From: Candidatus Zixiibacteriota bacterium
Lineage (GTDB): Bacteria; Zixibacteria; MSB-5A5; GN15; JACZUZ01
Reading direction: 5' to 3'
Length of the DNA: 64,000 bases
Assembly: GCA_024280835.1 (NCBI GenBank)
Contig: JAJRPJ010000015.1
Location: 112,159 to 176,158 of the forward strand
Shown: positions 1 through 8,854 of the stretch, piece after piece
Layout: each line of letters opens with the position of its first letter
Numbering within the stretch: position 1 is the stretch's first letter
Position numbers and translations under genes: made by a program
Notes under the pieces: generated by a model
The model's input: the letters and a program-made list of their open reading frames with translations, nothing else
Databases searched by the model: none
Told to the model about the DNA's origin: nothing

Positions 1-1826
1 GTGCTGACTGTTTCGGGATTATGGTTGACCATAATTGTGCGATAGCCAAGCGAGCGTAGGGTTTGAGCGGTGGTGACACAGCACCAATCAAATTCAACGG
101 AACTGCCTATGCGGTAAGCTCCGGGGCCGAGAATAGTGACACCACCGATTTCCTCAAAGGTGACGTCATCTTCTTGGCCATGATAGGTTAGATAGAGATA
201 ATTTGTTACGGCAGGATACTCACCAGCGAGTGTGTCGATTTGTTTGACTGAAGGTCTGATGTCGAGTTTGTGTCTTAGCTCGCGAATTTTGTCTTCATGA
301 ACGTTAACGCAAATTCCGATTTGATGATCAGAAAATCCTGAGCGTTTTGCTTTTGTCAAAGTATGGGTGTCTAGTTCGTCGAAGCGTATTGATTTGAGGT
401 CATTGGCTAGCAGAACTAAACGATTGATTTGGTGAATGAACCAAGAGTCTACATGAGTAATCTTATTGATCTCGTCGACTGTCATCCCAGAGCTTAGAGC
501 TTCTGAAATTGCGAAGATGTGTAACTCAGTTGGGTTTTTGAGTTCTTCTTGCAGGTCTTCGATTTGAATACGTGGATTGACTACAGCGCCGAAGGCTCCT
601 GTTTGGAGCATGCGTAAGGCTTTTTGAATGGCTTCACCGAAGGTGCGGCCGATCGACATGACTTCACCGACAGATTTCATTGAGGAGCCGATTTGCTCAG
701 TGACACCTTTGAACTTCTTTAAGTCCCAGCGAGGGGCTTTGACGACTACATAGTCTAGCGCGGGTTCAAAGCAGGCGTTGGTTGCATCGGTGACCGAGTT
801 TTTGATATTGGGTAGCAATTGGCCAAGGGCAATTTTTGCGGCGACGAAAGCGAGGGGGTAGCCAGTGGCTTTGGAAGCTAAGGCTGAACTTCTGGAGAGT
901 CGTGAGTTAATTTCAATGACCCGATAGCCCTCGCCAGTAGGGGAGAAGGCGTATTGGATATTGCATTCACCGACGATGCCAAGATGGCGCACTGTGCGAA
1001 TCCCTATTTCGCGGAGGCTGTGGTATTCTTTGTCGGTTAAAGTTTGCGAGGGAGCGACGACTATGCTCTCGCCAGTATGGACACCCATGGGGTTGAGGTT
1101 TTCCATGTTGCAGACAGTGATACAATTATCAGCGCCGTCACGGACTATTTCATATTCGATTTCTTTCCAGCCTAGGAGATATTCTTCGACGAGGACTTGG
1201 TCAGTGTGCGCAAAGGCTTTTGTGACTAGCTTGCGAAGTTCGTCTTCGTTGTTGCAAAGACCTGAGCCGAGTCCGCCGAGGGCGAAAGCTACTCGCATCA
1301 TGCAGGGGAAACCGATTTCCCGACTGGCTTCTATTGCTTCGTCGATAGTATGCGCTTCGCGGCTTCGCGGAGTGTCAACGTTGATTTCATCTAAGCGTGT
1401 GACAAAGCGTTTGCGGTCTTCGGTGTCGAGGACAGCTTCCATCGGGGCGCCGAGAATCTCGACTCCGTGTTTTTCGAAGATGCCGTGTTTGTATAGGTCT
1501 ATGCCGCAGTTTAACGCTGTTTGTCCGCCGAAACCAAGTAGGACGCCATCGGGTTTCTCTTTGATAATTACCCGTTCGACGAAAGAAGATTTAACTGGCA
1601 AGAAATAGACTTCATCGGCGAGGTTCTCTGAAGTTTGGATGGTGGCGATATTGGGATTGATGAGAATGACCCGAATGCCTTCTTCTTTGAGGGCTTTTAT
1701 CGCTTGCGAGCCGGAGTAGTCGAATTCGCCCGCTTCGCCGATTTTGAGGGCGGAGCTTCCGAGTAAGAGTACTGTGCGAATTTTGTGATTCGAGTTGTTG
1801 GTATTAGCGTTATGACGAGAGTTCAT
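1..1826 (-). CDS. carB: Carbamoyl-phosphate synthase large subunit (N-terminal 608 residues; cut by window edge)
   Basis: This subunit makes carbamoyl phosphate from bicarbonate, ATP and the ammonia delivered by CarA, for pyrimidine and arginine synthesis. The frame is open from an ATG at 1826 to the left window edge, so the C-terminal part is missing. The visible part holds the first ATP-grasp half (GGQTALNCG near residue 100, NMENLNPMGVHTGES near 225, RLSRSSALASKATGYP near 300), the oligomerisation region, and the start of the second half (LGPGAYRIGSS near 590). The motif wording (AFALGGLGSG, GWKEIEYEVVRD-like) is closer to eukaryotic CAD and Bacteroidetes CPSase than to E. coli CarB. Its ATG overlaps the carA stop by 4 nt (ATGA), so the two are translationally coupled. 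Confidence 0.97.
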   Translation of the reverse strand, partial: MNSRHNANTNNSNHKIRTVLLLGSSALKIGEAGEFDYSGSQAIKALKEEGIRVILINPNIATIQTSENLADEVYFLPVKSSFVERVIIKEKPDGVLLGFGGQTALNCGIDLYKHGIFEKHGVEILGAPMEAVLDTEDRKRFVTRLDEINVDTPRSREAHTIDEAIEASREIGFPCMMRVAFALGGLGSGLCNNEDELRKLVTKAFAHTDQVLVEEYLLGWKEIEYEIVRDGADNCITVCNMENLNPMGVHTGESIVVAPSQTLTDKEYHSLREIGIRTVRHLGIVGECNIQYAFSPTGEGYRVIEINSRLSRSSALASKATGYPLAFVAAKIALGQLLPNIKNSVTDATNACFEPALDYVVVKAPRWDLKKFKGVTEQIGSSMKSVGEVMSIGRTFGEAIQKALRMLQTGAFGAVVNPRIQIEDLQEELKNPTELHIFAISEALSSGMTVDEINKITHVDSWFIHQINRLVLLANDLKSIRFDELDTHTLTKAKRSGFSDHQIGICVNVHEDKIRELRHKLDIRPSVKQIDTLAGEYPAVTNYLYLTYHGQEDDVTFEEIGGVTILGPGAYRIGSSVEFDWCCVTTAQTLRSLGYRTIMVNHNPETVS

Positions 1827-3097
1827 CGGGCATGCTCCTTGATTTGAGCGGCGAACTCGTCGAATATCCACGATGTGTCAAGTGGTCCAGGGGAGGCCTC
1901 GGGATGAAACTGAACAGACCTGAAAGGTTTGCTTCTGTGGCGAATACCTTCGACTGTTCCATCATTGGCGTTTTCGAACCAGACCATCCAATCCGATGGT
2001 AGCTTATCTGCGCGGACAGCATAGCCGTGGTTTTGAGAAGTGATCATGCAGCGATCGCCTGAATCTAGCAACAAGCAGGGTTGGTTTTGACTACGATGAC
2101 CGAATTTGAGTTTGTATGTTTCTGCTCCTGCGGCAACTGCTAGTAATTGATGGCCCATGCAAATGCCTAAGGTTGGTTTACCAAGAGCTAGAGCGTGTTG
2201 CAGGATTTTGACTGTGTCACCTACTAAAGATGGGTCACCTGGGCCATTTGAAATGAGTAGGCCGTCGTATTCCATGTTGAGGAAGTAGTGATCATAGGGC
2301 ACGCAAACGACTTCAAGACCTCGCGCCAGCAGGCTGCGTTTGATATTGGCTTTGCAGCCACAGTCGACAAGAATTACTCGTGGAGCTTTTTCGCCTTTAG
2401 GGATGTCAGGGGATAAGGTAGTGACAACTTTTGGGCTGACATTGGCGACTTGGTTTTCCGCTAGTGGATTGATGAAGTCGGTTTGTTGGGCTTCTGTTTC
2501 AATCTTACCGAGCATGGTTCCGCTAGTGCGCAGACGTTTGGTCAGGGCGCGCGTGTCTATGCCAGTGATCGCAGGGATGTTTTCGGATTTCAGCCATTGG
2601 CCCAGACTGCGGGTTGCGGTGTGATGACTGTAGTCAGCGGTGTATTCGGTGACGATTAGCCCAGACGCTTGAATTTTCTCGGACTCAAAACCGATTGGCA
2701 GGCCGTGTTTATCCAATGCAAACTCAGGGACACCATAGTTGCCAATTAGTGGGTATGTGCAAACTAGGATTTGGCCGCGATATGATGGGTCAGTCAAGGT
2801 TTCGGGATAACCGACCATGCCAGTATTGAAAACGACCTCTGCGCTGATGGCGACATCGGCGCCGAATGATTCGCCTTCGAAGACACTGCCATCTTCGAGA
2901 GTTAGTAACATTTTCTGGCGCTGGGGTGACGTATTGTTATTTGAAGCGGATTTCGATGTGGTCTTGAAGATGAGACTTGATTTTGTTTTGGCGTTTGAGA
3001 CTTGGGGGGAATTGGAATCAGAATCGATTTGGGTGTCGGGTGAATTGTCTTGAGGCAGCGTTAGATTGGTTTCTAAGTCTTGGCTGGCTTTGTTCAT
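1823..3097 (-). CDS. carA: Carbamoyl-phosphate synthase small (glutaminase) subunit
   Basis: This is the class I glutamine amidotransferase subunit that hydrolyses glutamine and channels ammonia to CarB. The N-terminal CPSase small-chain domain begins at MLLTLEDGSVFEGE (residue 63). The GATase domain follows with LISNGPGDPS, the nucleophile Cys in GICMGHQLL, and the His/Glu of FHPEASPGP. At 424 residues it is about 50 longer than usual because of a Ser/Asn/Asp-rich N-terminal extension of 62 residues. The start at 3097 has AAAGG 5-9 nt upstream, whereas the internal Met at 2911 has no good ribosome-binding site, so the longer form is preferred. It is first in the carAB unit. A TTGACA lies at 3266-3271, but with no correctly spaced -10. 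Confidence 0.96.
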   Translation of the reverse strand: MNKASQDLETNLTLPQDNSPDTQIDSDSNSPQVSNAKTKSSLIFKTTSKSASNNNTSPQRQKMLLTLEDGSVFEGESFGADVAISAEVVFNTGMVGYPETLTDPSYRGQILVCTYPLIGNYGVPEFALDKHGLPIGFESEKIQASGLIVTEYTADYSHHTATRSLGQWLKSENIPAITGIDTRALTKRLRTSGTMLGKIETEAQQTDFINPLAENQVANVSPKVVTTLSPDIPKGEKAPRVILVDCGCKANIKRSLLARGLEVVCVPYDHYFLNMEYDGLLISNGPGDPSLVGDTVKILQHALALGKPTLGICMGHQLLAVAAGAETYKLKFGHRSQNQPCLLLDSGDRCMITSQNHGYAVRADKLPSDWMVWFENANDGTVEGIRHRSKPFRSVQFHPEASPGPLDTSWIFDEFAAQIKEHAR

Positions 3098-3344
3098 GTC
3101 GACCTTTGCGTCTTAGTAGAGCGCAATTCCCCTGTCTGATGAGAGACTCTTATGAGAAAAAAAGAGATTCGCTGGGCTTCGATTGATGCTTTTTGGGCTA
3201 AAAATCGTATAGCGCTAAATCGTTTTCAAGTGGCGCTTTATAGAGTTCGTGAAGATTGGGGCATTTGTCAAGCGGTTTGGCTGAAACTCATCAAAAGATG
3301 ATGTTTGAAGATGTTTCAAGGGTGGCTAAATCGCGGTAGTTGAA

Positions 3345-4817
3345 TCACAGTGATTCTGTAGGTGGTTCTGTTGATGGTTTTGTTGGTGGGGCGCTCGACG
3401 TTCTGGTGTAGAGGTCGAATGTTTTGGTTTTTCTCAGAAGTATTAGACTGCCGCCTTCTGCGGCTGATTTTGCTGGCAAGAATCCCGCTGGGGTAAGCAA
3501 ATAGGCAAATTGTGGATCGGCGATGAAGTCTTGTACACCATATGTATCGTCAGTCATGAATTTTATGCTGGAATTCCAATACCAAATGCAAAACGCGATT
3601 GAATTCCAGCTAATTGTGTCTCTGCCAAGAAAGACGCCATATTGAGTCGGGCTATTGTCGAGAACTTCTCTTACAATAGGTGTGAGCCTATTTATGTCTG
3701 GTGAGCGCAAATGATGTATTTTGAGATTTGTAAATGGAATTATGCAAAATGAAAATACTAAAGTTCCTAGAAAGTATAGCGGGAAACGACCCAGTGTTTT
3801 GCCGCGATTCTCAAGGTATAGGTAAATAGGGTAGGCCGCTATTAGCGCGCCGACTGGATAGACTGGCGCATAGTAGTGATTGTATCCATAGCCTGAGAAT
3901 GAGTACACAAAAATGACGTTAAATAAGGCAACAAAGATTAGGGCCAAGCGGCTTTGGCGGTTTTTGATAATTAGCCCAAGGCCGACAAGTGAGAAGATGC
4001 TCCAAGGGAAAAAGAGTGTCAGGTAACGCCAGAAAAACTTGTACCATTTTACATGTAGAGCTGGTTGTATGTCATCGTATAATTCATTTAGCTGAATTCC
4101 GAAGTAGTATTTCCAGAAATAATTTGGCCCGAGTGTCATTTCGAGGAAGAGATACAGAGCAGGTATCGCTATCGCAAGCGCCGCTGAGAGATATGGTTGA
4201 TATGATTTTAGCAAATCCCGTCTGAATAATATTACATACAAAAATAGAGTCATGAATGCTGGAACCGCTACTAGACCTTTTGATAGAAAAGCTAGTCCTA
4301 ACGCTGCGCCTCCTATTGGCAATCTGCTTTTTGCTTTGTCAGGATTTGCTACACTCCAGTAGGCGAGAACCATGAAGAAAGTCACTGGCCCATCTAGCAA
4401 AGCAGAGTTAGTGATTGAAATGAAGTTTATGCATATCAGAAGTAGCAGAGCTGCTATAAAGCCCAATGTTTTGCCGAGCGCCTCTCGGCCTATTAGGTAA
4501 GTCAAAGCCACAGTCCCGAAGGCGCTGAGAGCGCCTATGATTCTCGAAGTTGCGTCACTTGCGCCAAAAATCTTGAAGACTACTGCCATGCCCCAGATTC
4601 CTAATGGAGGGTGTTCGGCGAATTGCGAATAGTAGAAGTCTGTGAAATGTAGTGAGAGCCAGTTGCCGCTTTCGGCGATATTTCGAGCTACGGTGGCATA
4701 CATCCCAGCATCGAGATTCAGCCCGTCCTGCCAGAATCCAAGGATTAGATAAAGGGCGGTGGCTATGAGAATTACTCGGCCTGGGTGGTTTTGTAGGTGT
4801 TCTAACGGCTTAATCAT
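3345..4817 (-). CDS. Integral-membrane glycosyltransferase, PMT/ArnT-like (GT-C fold)
   Basis: The 490-residue polytopic membrane protein has roughly 10-12 hydrophobic segments. It shows the pattern of dolichyl-phosphate-mannose/undecaprenyl-phosphate-sugar-dependent glycosyltransferases: an acidic residue in the first periplasmic loop (DGLNLDAGMYATVARN), then HPPLGIWG near residue 70 and a later segment with GYGYNHYYAPVYP. Such enzymes move a sugar from a polyprenyl carrier onto lipid or protein on the periplasmic side. The C-terminus ends in a Pro/Thr/Ser-rich tail (about 18 residues), likely disordered. The substrate cannot be told from sequence. It stands alone between carA and the cold-shock gene. 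A TATAAT lies at 4839-4844 (minus strand), 22 nt from the start, with no convincing -35. Confidence 0.85.
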   Translation of the reverse strand: MIKPLEHLQNHPGRVILIATALYLILGFWQDGLNLDAGMYATVARNIAESGNWLSLHFTDFYYSQFAEHPPLGIWGMAVVFKIFGASDATSRIIGALSAFGTVALTYLIGREALGKTLGFIAALLLLICINFISITNSALLDGPVTFFMVLAYWSVANPDKAKSRLPIGGAALGLAFLSKGLVAVPAFMTLFLYVILFRRDLLKSYQPYLSAALAIAIPALYLFLEMTLGPNYFWKYYFGIQLNELYDDIQPALHVKWYKFFWRYLTLFFPWSIFSLVGLGLIIKNRQSRLALIFVALFNVIFVYSFSGYGYNHYYAPVYPVGALIAAYPIYLYLENRGKTLGRFPLYFLGTLVFSFCIIPFTNLKIHHLRSPDINRLTPIVREVLDNSPTQYGVFLGRDTISWNSIAFCIWYWNSSIKFMTDDTYGVQDFIADPQFAYLLTPAGFLPAKSAAEGGSLILLRKTKTFDLYTRTSSAPPTKPSTEPPTESL

Positions 4818-5112
4818 TCTGAGGGAATCAACGATACAATTATATACTTATTACATCATTTTGAAATCACGCCGGAAGTGACTTCTACATTATTCATGTT
4901 TCTATTGTTGTAATTCTTCGGCATAGCCAAGTAGCGCAATAGTCCATCATGAGTCAATATGAATCTCATAGTTTGGTAGTATCTTATACGACTTGTAACT
5001 GACAAGGTAGGCGATTAGTGTGTTTGAGACGAGCGGTATGGAAGGGAAGCACAGACTGTTTGAAGTAGCCTAGTTCAATAGCAGGCTTGTGGTAAGGGAA
5101 CAAATAGATAAG
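4818..5112. other. Intergenic stretch, no gene seen
   Basis: This gap lies between the start of the glycosyltransferase and the terminator of the cold-shock gene. No open frame with a ribosome-binding site, tRNA-like fold or repeat was recognised. It presumably holds the glycosyltransferase promoter. Confidence 0.5.
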
Positions 5113-5154
5113 CAAAAAAATAACGACGGACCGTATTTCACGGCGCCGTCGTTA
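5113..5154 (-). terminator. Rho-independent terminator of the cold-shock gene
   Basis: An 8-bp stem (AACGACGG at 5122-5129 pairing with CCGTCGTT at 5146-5153) closes a 16-nt loop. It is followed on the minus strand by a run of seven T (A-run 5114-5120). It lies about 90 nt after the csp stop codon. Confidence 0.85.
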
Positions 5155-5244
5155 ATTGATCGTCTTGATTGCAACTTGGATTATTCCAAAGCAATCAGAA
5201 CTTATATATTGTTTGATACAATATTGTTTGAATAATTGTCTCGG

Positions 5245-5457
5245 TCAAACAGCCGTGACGTTTTGTGCTTGCAGACCCTTGTCACCTTTAACGGTTTCAA
5301 ATTCTACCTTTTGACCTTCGTCCAAGGATTTGAAACCATCGCCGGTAATCGCATTGTGATGAACGAATACATCATCACCGCCATCGTCACGGGTAATAAA
5401 CCCGAAACCCTTATCAGCGTTAAACCATTTTACTGTACCTGAATCACGTTCTGACAT
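5245..5457 (-). CDS. csp: Cold-shock domain protein (CspA family)
   Basis: The 70-residue protein is a single cold-shock (OB-fold) domain that binds single-stranded RNA/DNA as an RNA chaperone in the cytoplasm. RNP1 (KGFGFI, residues 16-21) and RNP2 (DVFVHH, 29-34) are both intact, and the length is exactly that of the family. A strong purine-rich ribosome-binding site (AAGAAGAGAAG) precedes the ATG. It is monocistronic, with its own promoter about 100 nt upstream and its own hairpin terminator. The roughly 90-nt leader fits post-transcriptional cold control as in known csp genes, but that is inference. Which csp paralogue this is cannot be said. Confidence 0.96.
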   Translation of the reverse strand: MSERDSGTVKWFNADKGFGFITRDDGGDDVFVHHNAITGDGFKSLDEGQKVEFETVKGDKGLQAQNVTAV

Positions 5458-5555
5458 AAGAACTTCTCTTCTTTAAAGATTAACTATCGCGACAGAACGT
5501 ATTAAACCAACAAACCTTAGCGGTCTGAATTTCAGTACTCCGTCAATTCTACCGC

Positions 5556-5584
5556 AGTATACAATAAAGATACTCGTACCGCAA
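5556..5584 (-). promoter_or_regulatory. Sigma70-type promoter of the cold-shock gene
   Basis: On the minus strand TTGCGG (5579-5584) and TATACT (5556-5561) are separated by exactly 17 nt. Transcription would start near 5549, giving a 5' leader of about 90 nt before the csp ATG at 5457. The rest of the 5458-5835 gap shows no convincing gene. Confidence 0.6.
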
Positions 5585-5835
5585 TTAGTTATTTTCAATC
5601 AATTTGACTTCAATCAAAGGCTCGAATCTCTTCTGATATTACCAATAATCGATCTTTTTGAGCGCCTGACATGCCGAAAGTAAGTTGACAATGTTGACTG
5701 GTCGTTTTGGGATGAGTTTCTTTTTCTCTTGGGGATAAGCCCAACTGGGGGAGAGACTTAATCGTAACTCTTTATGGTTTTCTCTCAATTCACTTGGGTG
5801 GTATGAAAGGTCGATTTGGAGCCTTATATACATTT

Positions 5836-6867
5836 CTATGAGCTTCTATTTCTTCCCACTATTTTTACAATACTACTATATACTATCTCCGATAAATTCC
5901 AATTGTATCCATCAAAATCAGTTGTATTCGTAAATTGGATAACAACTGCATCAATGTCTTTGTGGTATTCTGCAATACTCTGATAGCCAGGAATCAGACC
6001 TGTATGTTCATACACATATATTGAGGAATAGATATCCTGTTCCCCTTCATCAAACAAAGATCCATCGTTCAATGCGCGCAAGAATATGCCCACATCCTCT
6101 GCTGTAGCTAACATTCCTTGATCTTCACTCTTTAAGTCGGCTTCAATGCCAACATAATAGCCACTCATAACCTCGTCTATATCCACTTCACTAAGCGAAC
6201 CAAAAGTATTGTTCAGTCCCAGTGGTATCAAGATTTCCTCCTTGATATATTGGTGACGGCTATAACCCACCACATTATCAATAATTCTGGAAAGCAGCAA
6301 ATAATTCGTATTTGAATAACCATATTCATCATCTGGTTCAAAGTTAGCCGGCAAATCAAGTGCGTATTCAAGTGTTTCTTTAGTGATCGTTTCATTCCAA
6401 AAGTCAGGATTGTAGACATAATCGGGAATGCCGCTCCGGTGTTGCACCATCAATCTCAAGGTGATTTTTTCTGCATTTTCAATTCTTCCGACAAGTTTTG
6501 GAAAGTAATCAGCGAGCGTTTCATCTAATGACAAACGTTTGTCATTGACTAATTTGGTGATAGCAACTGCGACATATAACTTACTGATACTGGCAATCTT
6601 GAATAGGGCTTGCGGGTCGGCAGGTATTTTGTTTTTTCGATCATGCCAACCAGTGGCATAAAACGCTGGTGGTTTGCCCGCTTCGTCCACATAAACAATA
6701 ATCCCATCAAATCCATGATCAATTGCTTCATTTAATTGTTCTTGGACTGTATCAGGTAGTGGTAATATCCAAGCCCATACTAAAATCCATGGAACGAAGA
6801 ACAGGGAGGTTATGGTTCCAATAAGCAGTACTATTCTAACTATTAGAGTTGTTTGTTTCATTGTCAT
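5836..6867 (-). CDS. Membrane-anchored serine hydrolase, class C beta-lactamase/D,D-peptidase family
   Basis: The 343-residue protein has one N-terminal membrane segment (about residues 8-35) followed by a beta-lactamase-like domain facing the periplasm. The three active-site motifs are visible: S93-x-x-K96 (SISK), Y184-S-N186 and H288-T-G290. This family includes D-aminopeptidases, esterases and carboxypeptidases; true beta-lactam resistance should not be assumed. The gene is visibly AT-richer than its neighbours. It starts 83 nt after the 3' end of tRNA-Leu on the same strand, so it may have arrived at a tRNA site and may be read through from the tRNA promoter. No repeated tRNA-Leu fragment was found beyond its stop. 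Confidence 0.85.
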   Translation of the reverse strand: MTMKQTTLIVRIVLLIGTITSLFFVPWILVWAWILPLPDTVQEQLNEAIDHGFDGIIVYVDEAGKPPAFYATGWHDRKNKIPADPQALFKIASISKLYVAVAITKLVNDKRLSLDETLADYFPKLVGRIENAEKITLRLMVQHRSGIPDYVYNPDFWNETITKETLEYALDLPANFEPDDEYGYSNTNYLLLSRIIDNVVGYSRHQYIKEEILIPLGLNNTFGSLSEVDIDEVMSGYYVGIEADLKSEDQGMLATAEDVGIFLRALNDGSLFDEGEQDIYSSIYVYEHTGLIPGYQSIAEYHKDIDAVVIQFTNTTDFDGYNWNLSEIVYSSIVKIVGRNRSS

Positions 6868-6949
6868 ACTATTTCAGGACGATGCACTTATTTAAATTGC
6901 TCATAACAAGATTGCTTATAACATTGGAAGAATTAATTGGAGAATTATA

Positions 6950-7033
6950 TGCCGGAGGTCGGAATCGAACCGACACGATGTTGCCATCGGGGGATTTTGA
7001 GTCCCCTGCGTCTACCAATTTCACCACTCCGGC
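6950..7033 (-). tRNA. tRNA-Leu (anticodon CAA)
   Basis: The 84-nt class II tRNA has acceptor GCCGGAG/CTCCGGC, discriminator A, and D-loop GAAATTGGTAGAC. The anticodon loop CTCAAAA (anticodon CAA, reads UUG) sits on a GGGGA/TCCCC stem. There is a long variable arm CGATG-GCAA-CATCG and a T-arm with GTTCGATTC. CCA is not encoded. The serine hydrolase gene follows on the same strand. Confidence 0.97.
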
Positions 7034-7137
7034 GTAAGGAATGGAGGCGCAGGAACCAAGGAGTGATCCCTGCGCCGATATTTTACTGCGAGATAGGGGC
7101 TATGTCAAGCTCCCTGAATTGGACTGAATCGCCTGCT

Positions 7138-8658
7138 TTATATACCATAGAGAGGGTTGTACTTCTTACGCAGATACTTCATTTCTTCGATATGCGAGAG
7201 AGGTTTGCCAGTGACGACTTCTACGAGCTTTTCGGCAGGGTAACGCTGCCCGTGCACGTGGATATTCTCATTGAGCCACTTTTTCAAGTCGCCGAACTGT
7301 CCTTTTTCGAAGTTGTCATACATGTTCGGCATATCAATGAGCGCTTTGGCGAAGAATTGGGCGGCATACAAGTTTCCTAGCGCATAGGTTGGGAAATAGC
7401 CCATCAGGCCAGCTGACCAGTGGACATCCTGTATACAGCCGAGAGTGTCATCTGGTGGAGTGATGCCGAAGAACTTGGTAAACTTTTCGTTCCAAGCCTC
7501 AGGGATATCGGCAACAGCGATTTCTTCATTGATAATTGCGCGCTCCATTTCGAAGCGAAGAATGATATGCAAGTTGTAGGTTACTTCGTCGGCTTCCACA
7601 CGAATAAAAGACGGGCGGACGTCATTGACGGCCCAATAGAAATCATCTAATTGAACATCCTTGAGGGCCTCAGGGAATGATTTTTGTGCGTCGGCATAGA
7701 AACGATTCCAAAATGGTTTGCTCCGTCCGACGAGATTTTCCCACATTCTGGATTGTGACTCATGGATACCAAGTGAGACTGCCTGTCCCATTGGCAGACC
7801 AAATTGGCTGGTTTGAAGTCCTTGTTCATAAATGCCATGGCCAGCCGCATGTAGGATACCAAAGAACGCATCGGGGAAGTGTTTTGGATTGTAGCGAGTT
7901 GTTATGCGAGTGTCACCAGGGCCGATGCCGCTGCAAAATGGATGCGTTGTGACATCCAAACGACCAGCCTCGAAATCGAAACCGATAGTCTTGGCGGCAG
8001 CAGAACCGAAAGATTCTTGCGCAGCCACTGGGTAGTTCCTTTCGATAATCTCACTTTTGGGTTGATTACCTGAGTCCTGAATGGATTTGAGGAAGGGGGT
8101 TAACTCCTCGCGGAACGCCGCAAAGACTTTGCCGATTGACTCAAAAGTTGCGCCTGGCTCGTAGTCATCGATTAGAGCGTCGTAGCGATCTTTCTCGTAG
8201 CCATATGTTTCGGCTTGCTTGATTTTTAGCGCAATTACTTTTTCGAGGTAGGGCTGGAAAATTGAGAAATCCTTTTTCTCGCGGGCTTCCATCCAAGCAT
8301 GCTGACCTTTACTAGTGGCTAAAGTTAGTTCTTCGACAAATTCAACGGAGAGTTTCTTACTCTTGTTGTACTCACGGGTAACTTCACGGACGTTGACCGC
8401 TTCTGGTGAGGTAGCTGATTCAGTTATATCTGAGCTACTTAGCTCACTGAGCATGTCACCTATTTCAGTTGATGTAGAGCGCTCGTGGACCATCCCTGCG
8501 AGCATAGCCAATTGTTCTGAGCGAAACTCAGCGCCTTTGGAAGGCATCAAAGTGTGCTCATCCCACGAGAGTAGAGCTGCGCAAGCTCCTAGAGTTTGGT
8601 AGCTACGGATTTGCTTGGTTAGTTTTTGATACGTGCCGTTGGTTCCATTGCTTGACAT
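7138..8658 (-). CDS. M32-family metallocarboxypeptidase (Taq type) lacking the catalytic glutamate
   Basis: The 506-residue protein matches M32 carboxypeptidases over full length: SWDEHTLMP near residue 32, TRYNPKHFPDAFFGIL near 255, HESQSRMWEN at 299-308, and RVEADEVTYNLH. These cytosolic enzymes trim C-terminal residues with a metal held by HExxH and a downstream Glu. Here the HExxH reads HAAGH (residues 270-274): codon 271 is GCG (plus-strand 7846-7848) where the family has GAG. Both His and E300 remain, so metal binding may persist while the general base is missing. Either the protein is catalytically dead, or this is a single-base assembly error. The ATG at 8658 was kept as start. It stands alone between tRNA-Leu and the PBP gene. 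Confidence 0.93.
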   Translation of the reverse strand: MSSNGTNGTYQKLTKQIRSYQTLGACAALLSWDEHTLMPSKGAEFRSEQLAMLAGMVHERSTSTEIGDMLSELSSSDITESATSPEAVNVREVTREYNKSKKLSVEFVEELTLATSKGQHAWMEAREKKDFSIFQPYLEKVIALKIKQAETYGYEKDRYDALIDDYEPGATFESIGKVFAAFREELTPFLKSIQDSGNQPKSEIIERNYPVAAQESFGSAAAKTIGFDFEAGRLDVTTHPFCSGIGPGDTRITTRYNPKHFPDAFFGILHAAGHGIYEQGLQTSQFGLPMGQAVSLGIHESQSRMWENLVGRSKPFWNRFYADAQKSFPEALKDVQLDDFYWAVNDVRPSFIRVEADEVTYNLHIILRFEMERAIINEEIAVADIPEAWNEKFTKFFGITPPDDTLGCIQDVHWSAGLMGYFPTYALGNLYAAQFFAKALIDMPNMYDNFEKGQFGDLKKWLNENIHVHGQRYPAEKLVEVVTGKPLSHIEEMKYLRKKYNPLYGI

Positions 8659-8854
8659 TAGAATGCCCCATGCTGTTTGAAAGTGAAGTAATTATTTGTC
8701 TATCTATTGGATGTTGGCGTTTTGAGTTTGGATTTTGGGCTGATGAACTGCGAAGTGAGCGACAAATCCGACGAACTTCCAAGTCCGAATAATACAAAAA
8801 GCTAAGGATTCATGCAATGTCCAGAGCGAAAAACAGATTCATGACCAAGAACAA

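Noticed and set aside
3237..3271. carA promoter from TTGACA and TATAAA
   Set aside because: The boxes are 23 nt apart, too far for a sigma70 promoter.
5639..5833. 64-residue open frame on the minus strand between the serine hydrolase and the cold-shock gene
   Set aside because: No ribosome-binding site and no recognisable domain. It begins 3 nt after the hydrolase stop, but composition looks like non-coding DNA.
5836..6867. Antibiotic-resistance beta-lactamase
   Set aside because: The motifs fit the broad serine-hydrolase family, which mostly has other activities; nothing specific to resistance enzymes was seen.
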